From Actinoallomurus sp. (GTDB lineage Bacteria; Actinomycetota; Actinomycetes; Streptosporangiales; Streptosporangiaceae), in contig JAOPYG010000082.1 of the NCBI GenBank assembly GCA_025964685.1, positions 1 to 48,418 on the forward strand: DNA of 48,418 nt, given 5' to 3'. This document shows, piece by piece, positions 24,116 to 32,238 of the stretch (position 1 is the first letter of the stretch; every line of letters starts with the position of its first letter). The position numbers and the translations under genes are program-made. The notes under the pieces are model-generated. The model was not told where the DNA came from. It searched no databases and saw only the letters and a list, made by a program, of their open reading frames with translations.

Positions 24116-24682
24116 GTGACGTATGACCAGGTATACGAGCCCTCCGGCCATCTGCTGACGCCTGTCGACCACGAAGCGCCCCAGCGGGCGGCGCGACTGC
24201 GCGAACTCGGACTGGGACAGGGACCGGACCGGGAGTTCGACGAGTTCGCCCGCGAACTGGCCGAGGCCGCCCGTGTCCTCTCCGGGTCCGACCAGACCCC
24301 GTTCGCGATGGTCAACTTCGTCACGGACCATCAGTACCTCAGCGGTCTGTACGCCCCGCCGAGCCCTGACGGCGTGGAACTGGGCCGGGAAATACCGCTC
24401 GATCACGGCTACTGCCCGCATGTCGTCGTCCGGCGCAAGGCACTGGTCCTGGACGACGTGTGCGACTACCCGCGCTTCGCCGGTAACCCGGTGGTCGACA
24501 AGCTCGGCATCCGGACGTACGTCGGAGCCCCGCTCATCGACCGTACGGGCGCGGCTCTCGGCACCATCTGCGTCATCGACAGTGAGCCGCGCCCGTGGGG
24601 TCATCCCGGACTGAACCTCATCAAGGACAGGGCGGCCGACCTCATGCAGCGAATCCGCCGCCGCGAGGGTTTCCTGGACTAG
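24116..24682 (+). CDS. GAF-domain protein ending conservon 2
   Basis: A 188-residue protein that is essentially one GAF domain: RELAEAARVLSGSDQTPFAM, the strand LVLDDVCDYPRF, and RTYVGAPLIDRTGAALGTIC, followed by a helix. The DHGYCPHVV segment carries a Cys-x-x-His, as in the GAF domains of some bilin or redox sensors, but cofactor binding is unproven. No output domain is present. It begins 45 bases after cvnD on the same strand and is probably cotranscribed. The GTG at 24116 has GGAG six bases upstream; an ATG at 24104 is the alternative. Confidence 0.8.
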   Translation: MTYDQVYEPSGHLLTPVDHEAPQRAARLRELGLGQGPDREFDEFARELAEAARVLSGSDQTPFAMVNFVTDHQYLSGLYAPPSPDGVELGREIPLDHGYCPHVVVRRKALVLDDVCDYPRFAGNPVVDKLGIRTYVGAPLIDRTGAALGTICVIDSEPRPWGHPGLNLIKDRAADLMQRIRRREGFLD

Positions 24683-24721
24683 GAGCGCCCGGCCGGCCTT
24701 CGTCGCTTCGCCCTGTCCCGG

Positions 24722-26227
24722 TCACGTCTGGGCGTGGACAGGGATGGAGCGAGAGATCACGGTGTTGGTCGGCGGTTCGGTGGTGGCATCGCCGTCGGTG
24801 CCGAGTACGCCGGTGTCCAGGAGGTCGAACTCCGCGGCGACTCCGGCGATGTCGTGCTTGAGGAACGCGATGGCGGTACGGACGCGGTCAGGATCGGCGC
24901 CGGTCTCGGCGGCCCATCGCATGACCTCGCAGATCGCGAACACGTACGCGATCGCGCGGCCGGCCAGGACCAGGTGTTCCTGTTTGAGGTCCCGGTCGAG
25001 GAAGCTCAGGTTCGGACGGTGCGTGATGACGCCGGGCGCGGTCAGCGGCCACTCGGCCAGAAAGCCGCTGAGTGACCGGCCGTCCAGCCTGGCCAGGCAG
25101 TATTCGGTGAGCTGCTGACTGAGTAGATCGTTGGTGCCGTCGAAGATGGTGAAGACCCGGGCGTCCAGGAAGGACTGGGCGGAGATGTTGGTGGGCGAGC
25201 CGGAGCGGTACCCTTCGCCGCCGACGAGCTGCTGGTAGTGATGTGCCGCGCTGAGCATTCGGTCGGTGGCGACGGTCTTGATCGCCTGTACGGCCGGAAA
25301 CGACCCCAGCATGTCGGCCTTGATGTTCAGCCTCGTCTGCAGGTGGTGGTTGAGCGCCTCACAGATGGTGTACGAGCTGTCGATCGCCGCGAGCCGGTAG
25401 CGGGCGAACCGGATCGCCGACAGCGGCGCCGGGCCAATCTGGCGGCCGTCCGCGTACTCATGCGCCTCCCGGCTGACCCGGCGCAGGAAACCGCATCCCA
25501 TCGCGGCCATCATCGCCCGTGACGCCATCAGCATCTCCACCATGGGCTTGAGGTTCCTGCCCCCGGCCTGGATCCGCCGATGCCGCGGGACGACCGCGTC
25601 GATGTCGTTGAGCCCGTAGTCGATCACCTTCAGGCCCAGCGGCTCGTAGCGTTCCGCCGTGCGGAAGCCTTCACTGCGCTTGACGATGAAGTAGCCGTAC
25701 TCGCGGCGGCCGTGCTCATCGTTCTTCGCGCTGACCAGCCACCAGTTCGCGCTGAAGCTGAAGGCCTGCCAGTGCTTGCGGCCGCGGATACGGTAGCCGC
25801 CGTCGACCTCCTCGAAGGTGCTGGTCATGCTGGACATCGCCGAGCCGCAGCCGGGCTCGGTGGAGGCGAACCCAGCGATCAGCGGATCGCCGCCGGCGAA
25901 CAGCGGCAGCACCTCCTGCTTGGCCTCTTCGCCCGCCCACAGCGCGATGGGCCGCAGCGCCACTCCCGTGATGATCGTCGTGAACATGCCGAGCGGAAGG
26001 TTCCACTCCGACAGGGTCTCCACGACCCGGCACATCTCGACGTGGCTGTCGCGGCCGCCGTACTCCCGGGGCAGCGAGGGAAGCAGCACACCGGTGCCCA
26101 CCAGGAGCGCCCAGTCATCGGCGGGGAGGTTCTGCTGCGGATAGGTAGCGGAGTCGAACTTGGATGCGACTGATTCGATGCCAGCGATGAACTCGTTCGT
26201 CGACAGAGACAGAAGAGCCTTGCTCAT
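24722..26227 (-). CDS. Acyl-CoA dehydrogenase-family protein
   Basis: A 501-residue member of the acyl-CoA dehydrogenase superfamily, about 100 residues longer than typical. Visible: PREYGGRDSHVEMCRVVETL, the flavin segment FASTEPGCGSAMSSM, RGRKHWQAFSFSANWW, and the C-terminal VGGEGYRSGSPT with FTIFDGTNDLLSQQL, where FDGTND is the usual motif ending. The extra C-terminal part after the motif is a helical tail. It may act on a carrier-bound or unusual acyl substrate. Start ATG at 26227; a GTG five codons earlier is equally in frame. It stands alone, convergent with the conservon 2 GAF gene (39 bases apart). Confidence 0.85.
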   Translation of the reverse strand: MSKALLSLSTNEFIAGIESVASKFDSATYPQQNLPADDWALLVGTGVLLPSLPREYGGRDSHVEMCRVVETLSEWNLPLGMFTTIITGVALRPIALWAGEEAKQEVLPLFAGGDPLIAGFASTEPGCGSAMSSMTSTFEEVDGGYRIRGRKHWQAFSFSANWWLVSAKNDEHGRREYGYFIVKRSEGFRTAERYEPLGLKVIDYGLNDIDAVVPRHRRIQAGGRNLKPMVEMLMASRAMMAAMGCGFLRRVSREAHEYADGRQIGPAPLSAIRFARYRLAAIDSSYTICEALNHHLQTRLNIKADMLGSFPAVQAIKTVATDRMLSAAHHYQQLVGGEGYRSGSPTNISAQSFLDARVFTIFDGTNDLLSQQLTEYCLARLDGRSLSGFLAEWPLTAPGVITHRPNLSFLDRDLKQEHLVLAGRAIAYVFAICEVMRWAAETGADPDRVRTAIAFLKHDIAGVAAEFDLLDTGVLGTDGDATTEPPTNTVISRSIPVHAQT

Positions 26228-26735
26228 GGTGTCCGCTCTCACAGGTCGGGGTGTCAGTAAGGGGAAGTTGTCAAGTCCCGACGACTATGAGCGTCCTAAC
26301 GTCCCATTCGTAGCGAGATGGCCGATCAAGCGATACCTCCTACCGGAATACCCTGGTGCCCGATCTGGCGGCCTACAGGATCATCGTGAATATATCGGTC
26401 ACAAAACGCAAGGCATCTGGGGCTAGCTGTAATCACCCGTCGACGACTCACCACCGCCCACGACGCCAGGGACGTGAGGACTAGATGATCTTAGTTTCCC
26501 TGGTGTGAGCTTGACGAACGGGGGTACGCGGAAGCCCGCCACCGGCTCGACCCGAGGCCTCATGTGGCCTATTTTCGGGCTCGACAGGATGACGGATAGA
26601 TGATCATCGGCGTGCATAGTGACACCGTGGCGACCGCGGTCCGATCGCGGTGATCGGCGCTGGGCTGCACGTCCGTGACCCGGGCTCGGCCGGCCCGCTT
26701 GGTCATTTACGCCCTGACCTCATTTGTCAAGTACG
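26228..26735. other. Intergenic region of about 500 bases
   Basis: No convincing gene. On the minus strand a TTGACA (plus-strand TGTCAA at 26270-26275) lies about 45 bases before the acyl-CoA dehydrogenase start and may be its -35 box, though no good -10 follows. The middle (26380-26420) is AT-richer. Short frames are open but have no domain or ribosome site. Confidence 0.35.
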
Positions 26736-26763
26736 CATGCGGCGGTTAGCGGCGGTCCGCATG
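26736..26763. terminator. Hairpin downstream of der
   Basis: CATGCGG (26736-26742) and CCGCATG (26757-26763) are exact inverted repeats with a 14-base loop, 41 bases after the der stop (minus strand). Likely terminator of the housekeeping operon; no T tract. Confidence 0.45.
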
Positions 26764-26804
26764 TGGCCAGCGTGAGGAGACGCCTCAGCAGGGATCGGCG
26801 GGAC

Positions 26805-28187
26805 CTACTTGCGCGAGCGCTTTTCCCGGATCTTCATGCTGATCTCGATGGGCGTGCCCTCGAAGCCGAACTCCTCACGGAGCCTGCGCTCGATGAAACG
26901 GCGGTAGCCCTGCTCCAGGAACCCGGTCGTGAACAGCACGAATCGGGGCGGCTGCACGCTCGCCTGCGTGGCGAACATCACACGGGGCTGCTTTCCGCCG
27001 CGTACCGGATGCGGCTTGGCGGCCACCAGATCGGACATGAAGGAGTTGAGCCGGGCGGTCGGCACGCGCTCGCCCCAGCCCTCCAGGGCCGTCTCGATGC
27101 CGGGCACGAGCTTTTCCACGTGCCGGCCCGTACGGGCCGAGATGTTCACTCGTGGGGCCCAGCGCGCGTGGTGGAGCTGCCGGTCGATCTCCCGGTCGAG
27201 GAAGAGGCGGCGCTCCTCGTCCACCAGGTCCCACTTGTTGAATGCCAGCACGAGCGAACGGCCCGACTCGATCACCATGGTGATGATCCGCAGGTCCTGC
27301 TCGGCGAGCGGCTCGCTGGCGTCCACCAGGACGACCGCGACCTCGGACCGGTCGAGGGCGGACTGGGTGCGCAGCGTGGCATAGAAGTCGGCGCCCTGTG
27401 ACTCGCGTGCCCGCCGGCGGATACCGGCCGTGTCGACGAACTTCCAGGTACGGCCGCCGAGCTCGATGAGCTCGTCGACCGGGTCGCGGGTGGTGCCGGC
27501 CACGGAGTCGACGACGACGCGGTTCTCTCCGGCCAGCTTGTTGAGCAGGCTGGACTTGCCGACATTGGGCCGGCCGAGCAGCGCGATGCGGCGCGGGCCG
27601 CCCTTGGCGCCGAACGTCTCCGGCGGCGCCTCCACGGGCAGCGCCTGGAGCACGGCGTCGAGCAGGTCGCCGCTCCCCCGGCCGTGCAGGGCCGAGACGA
27701 CGAACGGCTCACCCAGGCCCAGGGACCAGAGCGTGGCGGCGTCCGCCTCCGCGCGCGCGTCGTCGACCTTGTTGGCGGCCAGCACGACCGGCTTCTTGGA
27801 GCGCCGCAGGACGTTCACGACGGCCTCGTCGGTGTCGGTGGCGCCGACCGTGGCGTCGACCACGAACATGACGACGTCGGCGGCGTCGACGGCCAGGCGG
27901 GCCTGGTCGGCCACGGCGGCGGCGAGACCCTCGGCGTTCGGCTCCCAGCCGCCCGTGTCGAGGACCGTGAAGCGGCGTCCGCCCCAGGTGGCGTCGTAGG
28001 CGACCCGGTCGCGGGTCACGCCCGGCACGTCCTCCACGACCGCCTCGCGGCGGCCGAGGATGCGGTTGACCAGGGTGGACTTTCCGACGTTCGGCCGGCC
28101 GACGACGGCCACGACCGGCGGTGGCGCGACATCGTGCTCGATGCCTTCGGCGACGTCGATGACGTCGGCGTGTTCGAACTCGCTCAT
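26805..28187 (-). CDS. der: Ribosome-assembly GTPase Der (EngA)
   Basis: A 460-residue essential GTPase with two tandem G domains, unique to Der. Domain 1: P-loop [13 protein letters not shown] near residue 31, [12 protein letters not shown], and NKVDD. Domain 2: [13 protein letters not shown] near residue 206, [12 protein letters not shown], and NKWD. The C-terminal KH-like domain carries [18 protein letters not shown] and ends in a Lys/Arg-rich tail. It helps assemble the 50S subunit. Start overlaps the cmk stop (ATGA), so the two are coupled, the standard actinobacterial cmk-der arrangement. Confidence 0.97.
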   Translation of the reverse strand: MSEFEHADVIDVAEGIEHDVAPPPVVAVVGRPNVGKSTLVNRILGRREAVVEDVPGVTRDRVAYDATWGGRRFTVLDTGGWEPNAEGLAAAVADQARLAVDAADVVMFVVDATVGATDTDEAVVNVLRRSKKPVVLAANKVDDARAEADAATLWSLGLGEPFVVSALHGRGSGDLLDAVLQALPVEAPPETFGAKGGPRRIALLGRPNVGKSSLLNKLAGENRVVVDSVAGTTRDPVDELIELGGRTWKFVDTAGIRRRARESQGADFYATLRTQSALDRSEVAVVLVDASEPLAEQDLRIITMVIESGRSLVLAFNKWDLVDEERRLFLDREIDRQLHHARWAPRVNISARTGRHVEKLVPGIETALEGWGERVPTARLNSFMSDLVAAKPHPVRGGKQPRVMFATQASVQPPRFVLFTTGFLEQGYRRFIERRLREEFGFEGTPIEISMKIREKRSRK

Positions 28188-28882
28188 GGGCGCTCCTCGG
28201 CGGACAGAGCCTCACGCACCCGGTCGCCGGCGTCGGCGCCCTTGGCGATCTGCACGATCTCGGTGATGACCTCGGCCAGGCCGAGGCTGGTGGTATCGAC
28301 CTCCACCGCGTCGGCCGCCCGTACGAGAGGGTCGGCCTTACGGGTGGAGTCGATGCGGTCACGGCGGGCCATGTCGGCCTGGGTCGAGGAGAGGCTGGCG
28401 CCGGCCAGCTCCTTGCTGCGGCGCTGTGCGCGTATTTCGGCGCTCGCGGTCAGGTAGATCTTCACCGGGGCGTCCGGCGCGACGACGGTGCCGATGTCAC
28501 GGCCCTCGACGACGATGCCGCCGGCGCCGATGATCTCCCGCTGCAGCGCGACGAGCCGCTCGCGCACCTCGGGCACCGCGGCGACGGCGCTCACCGCGCC
28601 GGTGACCTCGGCGGAGCGGATGGGCCCGGAGACGTCCGTGCCGCCGACAGAGATCGCAGAGGCGTTGGGGTCGGTGCCGCAGCGCACGTCGGGGTCGCCC
28701 GCGCGGGCGGCGACCGCGGCCGGGTCGTCCACCGGCACACCTTCGTGCAGCATCCACCACGTCACGGCACGGTACATCGCACCGGTGTCGAGGTAACGCA
28801 GCCCCAGTGCGCGGGCAACGCCCTTGGACACGCTGGACTTCCCCGAACCCGACGGGCCGTCCATGGCGATGACGAGCGTCAC
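28184..28882 (-). CDS. cmk: Cytidylate kinase
   Basis: A 232-residue CMP/dCMP kinase that transfers phosphate from ATP to (d)CMP. P-loop [13 protein letters not shown] near residue 7; the [14 protein letters not shown] substrate motif; [15 protein letters not shown]; and the lid [14 protein letters not shown]. These are diagnostic. I start at the GTG at 28882, which has GAGAGG eight bases upstream; longer frames would overlap the gntR operator. Normally tyrA lies directly upstream in this gene order, but here gntR and an MFS gene are between. Confidence 0.95.
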   Translation of the reverse strand: MTLVIAMDGPSGSGKSSVSKGVARALGLRYLDTGAMYRAVTWWMLHEGVPVDDPAAVAARAGDPDVRCGTDPNASAISVGGTDVSGPIRSAEVTGAVSAVAAVPEVRERLVALQREIIGAGGIVVEGRDIGTVVAPDAPVKIYLTASAEIRAQRRSKELAGASLSSTQADMARRDRIDSTRKADPLVRAADAVEVDTTSLGLAEVITEIVQIAKGADAGDRVREALSAEERP

Positions 28883-28977
28883 GTATGCATCCTCTCCCGT
28901 ACCGACCGACCAACGTATGAGGCTACCGGTCCGCCGGGCCGGGTTGATCCGGACATCGCCGAACCCGGACGACATCG

Positions 28978-29010
28978 CATACATCTTGTATGTAACATAG
29001 ATACAAGATG
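28978..29010. promoter_or_regulatory. Operator overlapping the gntR start codon
   Basis: CATCTTGTAT (28982-28991) and ATACAAGATG (29001-29010) are a perfect 10-bp inverted repeat with a 9-base spacer; the last three bases are the ATG of gntR. A second inverted repeat, CATAC (28978-28982) and GTATG (28988-28992), overlaps it. This is a likely site for the GntR protein. Because it reaches the start codon, the mRNA is probably leaderless or nearly so. It also lies upstream of cmk, which may be affected. Confidence 0.75.
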
Positions 29011-29631
29011 ACGACGGCAACGTCCCGGGCCTACGACCACGTGAAGCGGGCCATCCTCGAGCGCGCCTACCCGGGCGGTGCACTTCTCAGTGAGGGTGAG
29101 ATCGCCACGGAGGTGGGGGTGTCGCGCACCCCGGTGCGCGAGGCCCTGCTACGGCTCGAGACCGAGGGGCTCGTACGCCTCTACCCGAAGCGCGGTGCCC
29201 TGGTGCTCGCGGTCTCCCCGCAGGAGATCTCCGACGTGCTGGAGACCAGGGAGCTGGTGGAGACCTTCACCGCCGGCCGGGCGAACCTCGATCCCGAGCT
29301 GATCCAGCGGCTCACCGGGCTCCTGGCGGCGATGCGCGAGCACACCGTCGCCACCGACGCCAGGGAGTTCGCCGACGCCGATCGGCGCTTCCACCGCACG
29401 CTCGTCGCCGCCGCCGGCAATGACATCCTCACGCAGCTGTACGACTCGCTGCGCGACCGCCAGCTGCGGATGGCCCGGCTGACCGCGGATGATCCCGTGC
29501 GCACGGCCGACGCGGTCAGGGAACACGGCGAGATCCTCGAGGCCGTTCGCTCGGGCGACCGCCGGAGGCTTCGCTCCGCGATCCACCGCCACCTGCTGAC
29601 CACCGGAGCGAGACTCCACGGTCATCCCTGA
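29008..29631 (+). CDS. GntR-family (FCD) transcriptional regulator
   Basis: A 207-residue regulator. The N-terminal winged helix has the family signature SEGEIATEVGVSRTPVREAL at about residues 28-47 and GLVRLYPKRGALV. The C-terminal all-helical FCD domain binds an organic acid, often with a metal: FADADRRFHRTLVAAAGND contains the D-x3-H metal ligands, and H171 (REHGEIL) and H197/H198 would complete the site. It precedes the MFS transporter by 63 bases on the same strand and probably controls it. The start codon lies in its own operator. Confidence 0.92.
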   Translation: MTTATSRAYDHVKRAILERAYPGGALLSEGEIATEVGVSRTPVREALLRLETEGLVRLYPKRGALVLAVSPQEISDVLETRELVETFTAGRANLDPELIQRLTGLLAAMREHTVATDAREFADADRRFHRTLVAAAGNDILTQLYDSLRDRQLRMARLTADDPVRTADAVREHGEILEAVRSGDRRRLRSAIHRHLLTTGARLHGHP

Positions 29632-29694
29632 GACGCATACCGCGGCGAACATCCAGACGAACACCAGGCGCCCCTGCCCCACGAAAGGTGAAAA

Positions 29695-31113
29695 GTGAAC
29701 CTCGCGGTCCTGTCGCCGCCCGGCCACAAGACCGGATATTCCCACCCCCTCGGCGGTCGCCGTGCCTGGAGTGTCTGGACCGTCGGTGCGCTGGTCTATC
29801 TGGTGGCGTTCTTCCACCGGACGAGTCTCGGCGTCGCCGCCCTGGAGGCCCAGCAGCGCTTCGGCGTCGGCGCCACCGCACTGTCCAGCTTCGCGATCCT
29901 GCAACTGGGCGTCTACCTGGTGATGCAGATCCCGGCCGGCATCATGGCCGACCGGTTCGGCCCGCGCCGGATGCTCGGCGCGGCCCTGCTGTGCATGGCC
30001 CTCGGCGAGGTGCTGTTCGCCTTCGCGACCTCGATGCCCATCGCCGTCCTCGGCCGGGGGCTCGTCGGCCTCGGCGATGCCTTCACGTTCATCAACGTCA
30101 TCCGGCTCGCGGCCTCGTGGTTCCCCCGGCAGCGGTTCGCGCTGCTGACCGCGCTCACCGCGATGACCGGGGCGCTCGGCCAGGTCGGCGGCACCGTTCC
30201 GCTGTCGGAGTGCCTGCGGGCGTACGGCTGGACGCCGACCTTCCTCGGCACGGCGGTTCTCAGCGCCGTACTCGCGGTGGTCGCCTGGTGGTGGATCCGT
30301 GATCACCCTCACCCGATGATGGAACGTTCCAGTACGACCGCGCCGATCCTCACCGACCTGCGGCTGACGCTCGCCCAGCGCGGCACCCGCACCGCGGTGT
30401 GGTCACACTTCACGCTGATGTCGTCGTTCATGGTGCTGGCGACGCTGTGGGGCTTCCCCTACCTGGTCGAGGGTCTCGGCATGGCGCCGGGAGCGGCGCG
30501 CCTGACGTTGACGCTGACCGCCGCCGCGCCGCTGGTCGTCGCCCCCACGATGGGATGGGTGGCCGGGCACCGGCCGGCCCTGCGCGGCCGGCTGATCGTC
30601 TCCGTCGCCGTCGTACTCGCCCTCGTGTGGATCGCCGCGATCACCTGGCCGGGCGGGCGGCTGCCCGCGTCGCTCGCGGTGATCCTCGTCCTGGTCAGTG
30701 CCATCGGCAGCGCGGCGTCCATGCTCGCCTTCGACCTGGCGCGCGACGCGAACCCTCCGAGCCGGGGCGGCATCGCGTCGGGGATGGTGAACGTCGGCGG
30801 GTTCTCGGCGGCGATGAGCGCGTCACTGACCGCCGGAACCCTTCTGGACGCCACCGGAGGTTCCTATGACGCCCCGTCCTTCCAGGTCGCCTTCGTCCCG
30901 ATCACCGTCATGATCGTCATCGGCACCGTACGCGTCGCGCTGCTGCTGCGGCCGTGGCGACGCGGGGACGCCGGCGATCTCAACCGGGAACGGACCAGCC
31001 GCGCGCCCGCAGCTCGTCGGCGAGCCGCGGCGCCGCGGCGGGCGTCACGCTCAGCTCCACCACGCCGACGGGACGGCCGGGTGAGTGCTCGATGGTCACG
31101 TCCTCGATGTTGA
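29695..31113 (+). CDS. MFS transporter with Arg-rich tail antisense to tyrA
   Basis: A 472-residue major facilitator. About twelve membrane helices occupy residues 28-420, with the MFS signature between helices 2 and 3 (AGIMADRFGPRRMLG). The substrate is not evident; the GntR/FCD neighbour suggests an organic acid. The start GTG at 29695 has AAAGG seven bases upstream. After the last helix (VRVALLLRPW) the frame continues for about 50 residues of mostly Arg, Ala and Ser, encoded on the strand opposite the tyrA 3' end, until 31113. This tail looks like read-through, not conserved protein. Confidence 0.88.
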   Translation: MNLAVLSPPGHKTGYSHPLGGRRAWSVWTVGALVYLVAFFHRTSLGVAALEAQQRFGVGATALSSFAILQLGVYLVMQIPAGIMADRFGPRRMLGAALLCMALGEVLFAFATSMPIAVLGRGLVGLGDAFTFINVIRLAASWFPRQRFALLTALTAMTGALGQVGGTVPLSECLRAYGWTPTFLGTAVLSAVLAVVAWWWIRDHPHPMMERSSTTAPILTDLRLTLAQRGTRTAVWSHFTLMSSFMVLATLWGFPYLVEGLGMAPGAARLTLTLTAAAPLVVAPTMGWVAGHRPALRGRLIVSVAVVLALVWIAAITWPGGRLPASLAVILVLVSAIGSAASMLAFDLARDANPPSRGGIASGMVNVGGFSAAMSASLTAGTLLDATGGSYDAPSFQVAFVPITVMIVIGTVRVALLLRPWRRGDAGDLNRERTSRAPAARRRAAAPRRASRSAPPRRRDGRVSARWSRPRC

Positions 31114-32062
31114 CCCCCGCCACACCCGCCGCCTGAAACAGCAGGGCGAGCTCTCCGGGCCGGTCGGGGATCACGACGGACACGACGGCGTAGGTGCCGG
31201 CGCGGTCGCCGTGCTTGCCGGGCAGCCGGCTGCGCCCGGCGCCACCCCGCTGGAGCAGCCCGGTGACGGCGGTCTCGGCGCCGTCGCGCAGCGCCGCGGC
31301 GGTCGCGGCCAGATCCGCGGCGACCGCGTCGATGACGTCGGCCACGGCGTCGGCGTTGGAGCTGAGGATGCCGATCCAGAGCCCCGGGTCGCTGGCGGCG
31401 ATGCGGGTCACGTCGCGTACGCCCTGGCCCGCCAGGCCGAGCGCGACCTCCGGCGCCGACTCCAGGCGTGCGGCCATGGCGGCGGCCGTCACGTGCGGTC
31501 CGTGCGAGACGAGGGCGACGGCCCGGTCGTGCTCCTCGGCGCCGACCACGATGGTCTGCGCGCCGCACGCCTCCGCGAGCGCGGTCACCGCCTCGACGGC
31601 CTGTGGTGAGCTCTCCGGCGTCGGGCACAGCGCCCAGGGCCGGCCGAGGAAAAGATCACTCCGCGCCGCCGCGGGACCCGACCGCTCACGGCCCGCGAGG
31701 GGATGTCCGGCGACGAAACGGCCGAGGTCGCAGCCCAGCTCGGCGGCCTCGCGCAGCGGGCGGGCCTTCACGCTCGCCACGTCGGTGTAGAACCGGGCGA
31801 GATCGCGCTTCTGGGCGTCCAGCAAAGTGGCGGCGACGGCCGCCGGCGGCACCGCGAGGACCGCGATGTCCGCGGGCCCGTCGCCGTCGCCCAGCGGAAC
31901 GCCCGCCCCCAGCTCCGCCGCCATGCGTAGAGACACCGGGTCACGGTCGGCGAGCCGGACCTCGTCACCGCGCTCGCGCAGCGCGAGAGCCACCGAGGTC
32001 CCGATCAACCCGGTGCCGATGACGACGACCCGCCGTGTTCCGCCGATGGTGCTCACCTCCAC
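30980..32062 (-). CDS. tyrA: Prephenate dehydrogenase
   Basis: A 360-residue enzyme oxidising prephenate to 4-hydroxyphenylpyruvate for tyrosine synthesis. Rossmann motif VVVIGTGLIGTSVALALRE at the N-terminus; catalytic-region FVAGHPLAGRERSGP with the key His; helical dimer domain; and a C-terminal ACT domain (VVIPDRPGELALLFQAAGVA) for feedback control. Start is GTG at 32062 or the GTG two codons later; neither has a well-placed ribosome site. In related genomes aroH is directly upstream and cmk downstream; here both junctions are interrupted. The 3' end overlaps the MFS gene on the other strand by 134 bases. Confidence 0.93.
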   Translation of the reverse strand: MEVSTIGGTRRVVVIGTGLIGTSVALALRERGDEVRLADRDPVSLRMAAELGAGVPLGDGDGPADIAVLAVPPAAVAATLLDAQKRDLARFYTDVASVKARPLREAAELGCDLGRFVAGHPLAGRERSGPAAARSDLFLGRPWALCPTPESSPQAVEAVTALAEACGAQTIVVGAEEHDRAVALVSHGPHVTAAAMAARLESAPEVALGLAGQGVRDVTRIAASDPGLWIGILSSNADAVADVIDAVAADLAATAAALRDGAETAVTGLLQRGGAGRSRLPGKHGDRAGTYAVVSVVIPDRPGELALLFQAAGVAGVNIEDVTIEHSPGRPVGVVELSVTPAAAPRLADELRARGWSVPG

Positions 32063-32166
32063 GTGGATTCTCAGCGTATCGAGAACCGTTCCTGAACAGT
32101 GAGCAGGAGTGAGTCCTTGATCACTGGCACGCGCCCTGAACGGTGTTGGGCGCACGGCCTCGAACA

Positions 32167-32196
32167 TCCTTACGCTCACCAAAACGACGTTGACAA
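32167..32196 (-). promoter_or_regulatory. Candidate promoter of tyrA
   Basis: On the minus strand TTGTCA (32191-32196) and TAAGGA (32167-32172) are separated by 18 bases, 105 bases before the tyrA start. If real, tyrA has its own promoter, which would be needed after separation from aroH. The match is moderate. Confidence 0.35.
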
Positions 32197-32238
32197 CGAG
32201 CAGTTGTTCACGCCTGCGGCGATGGCCCGCAACCGGGG

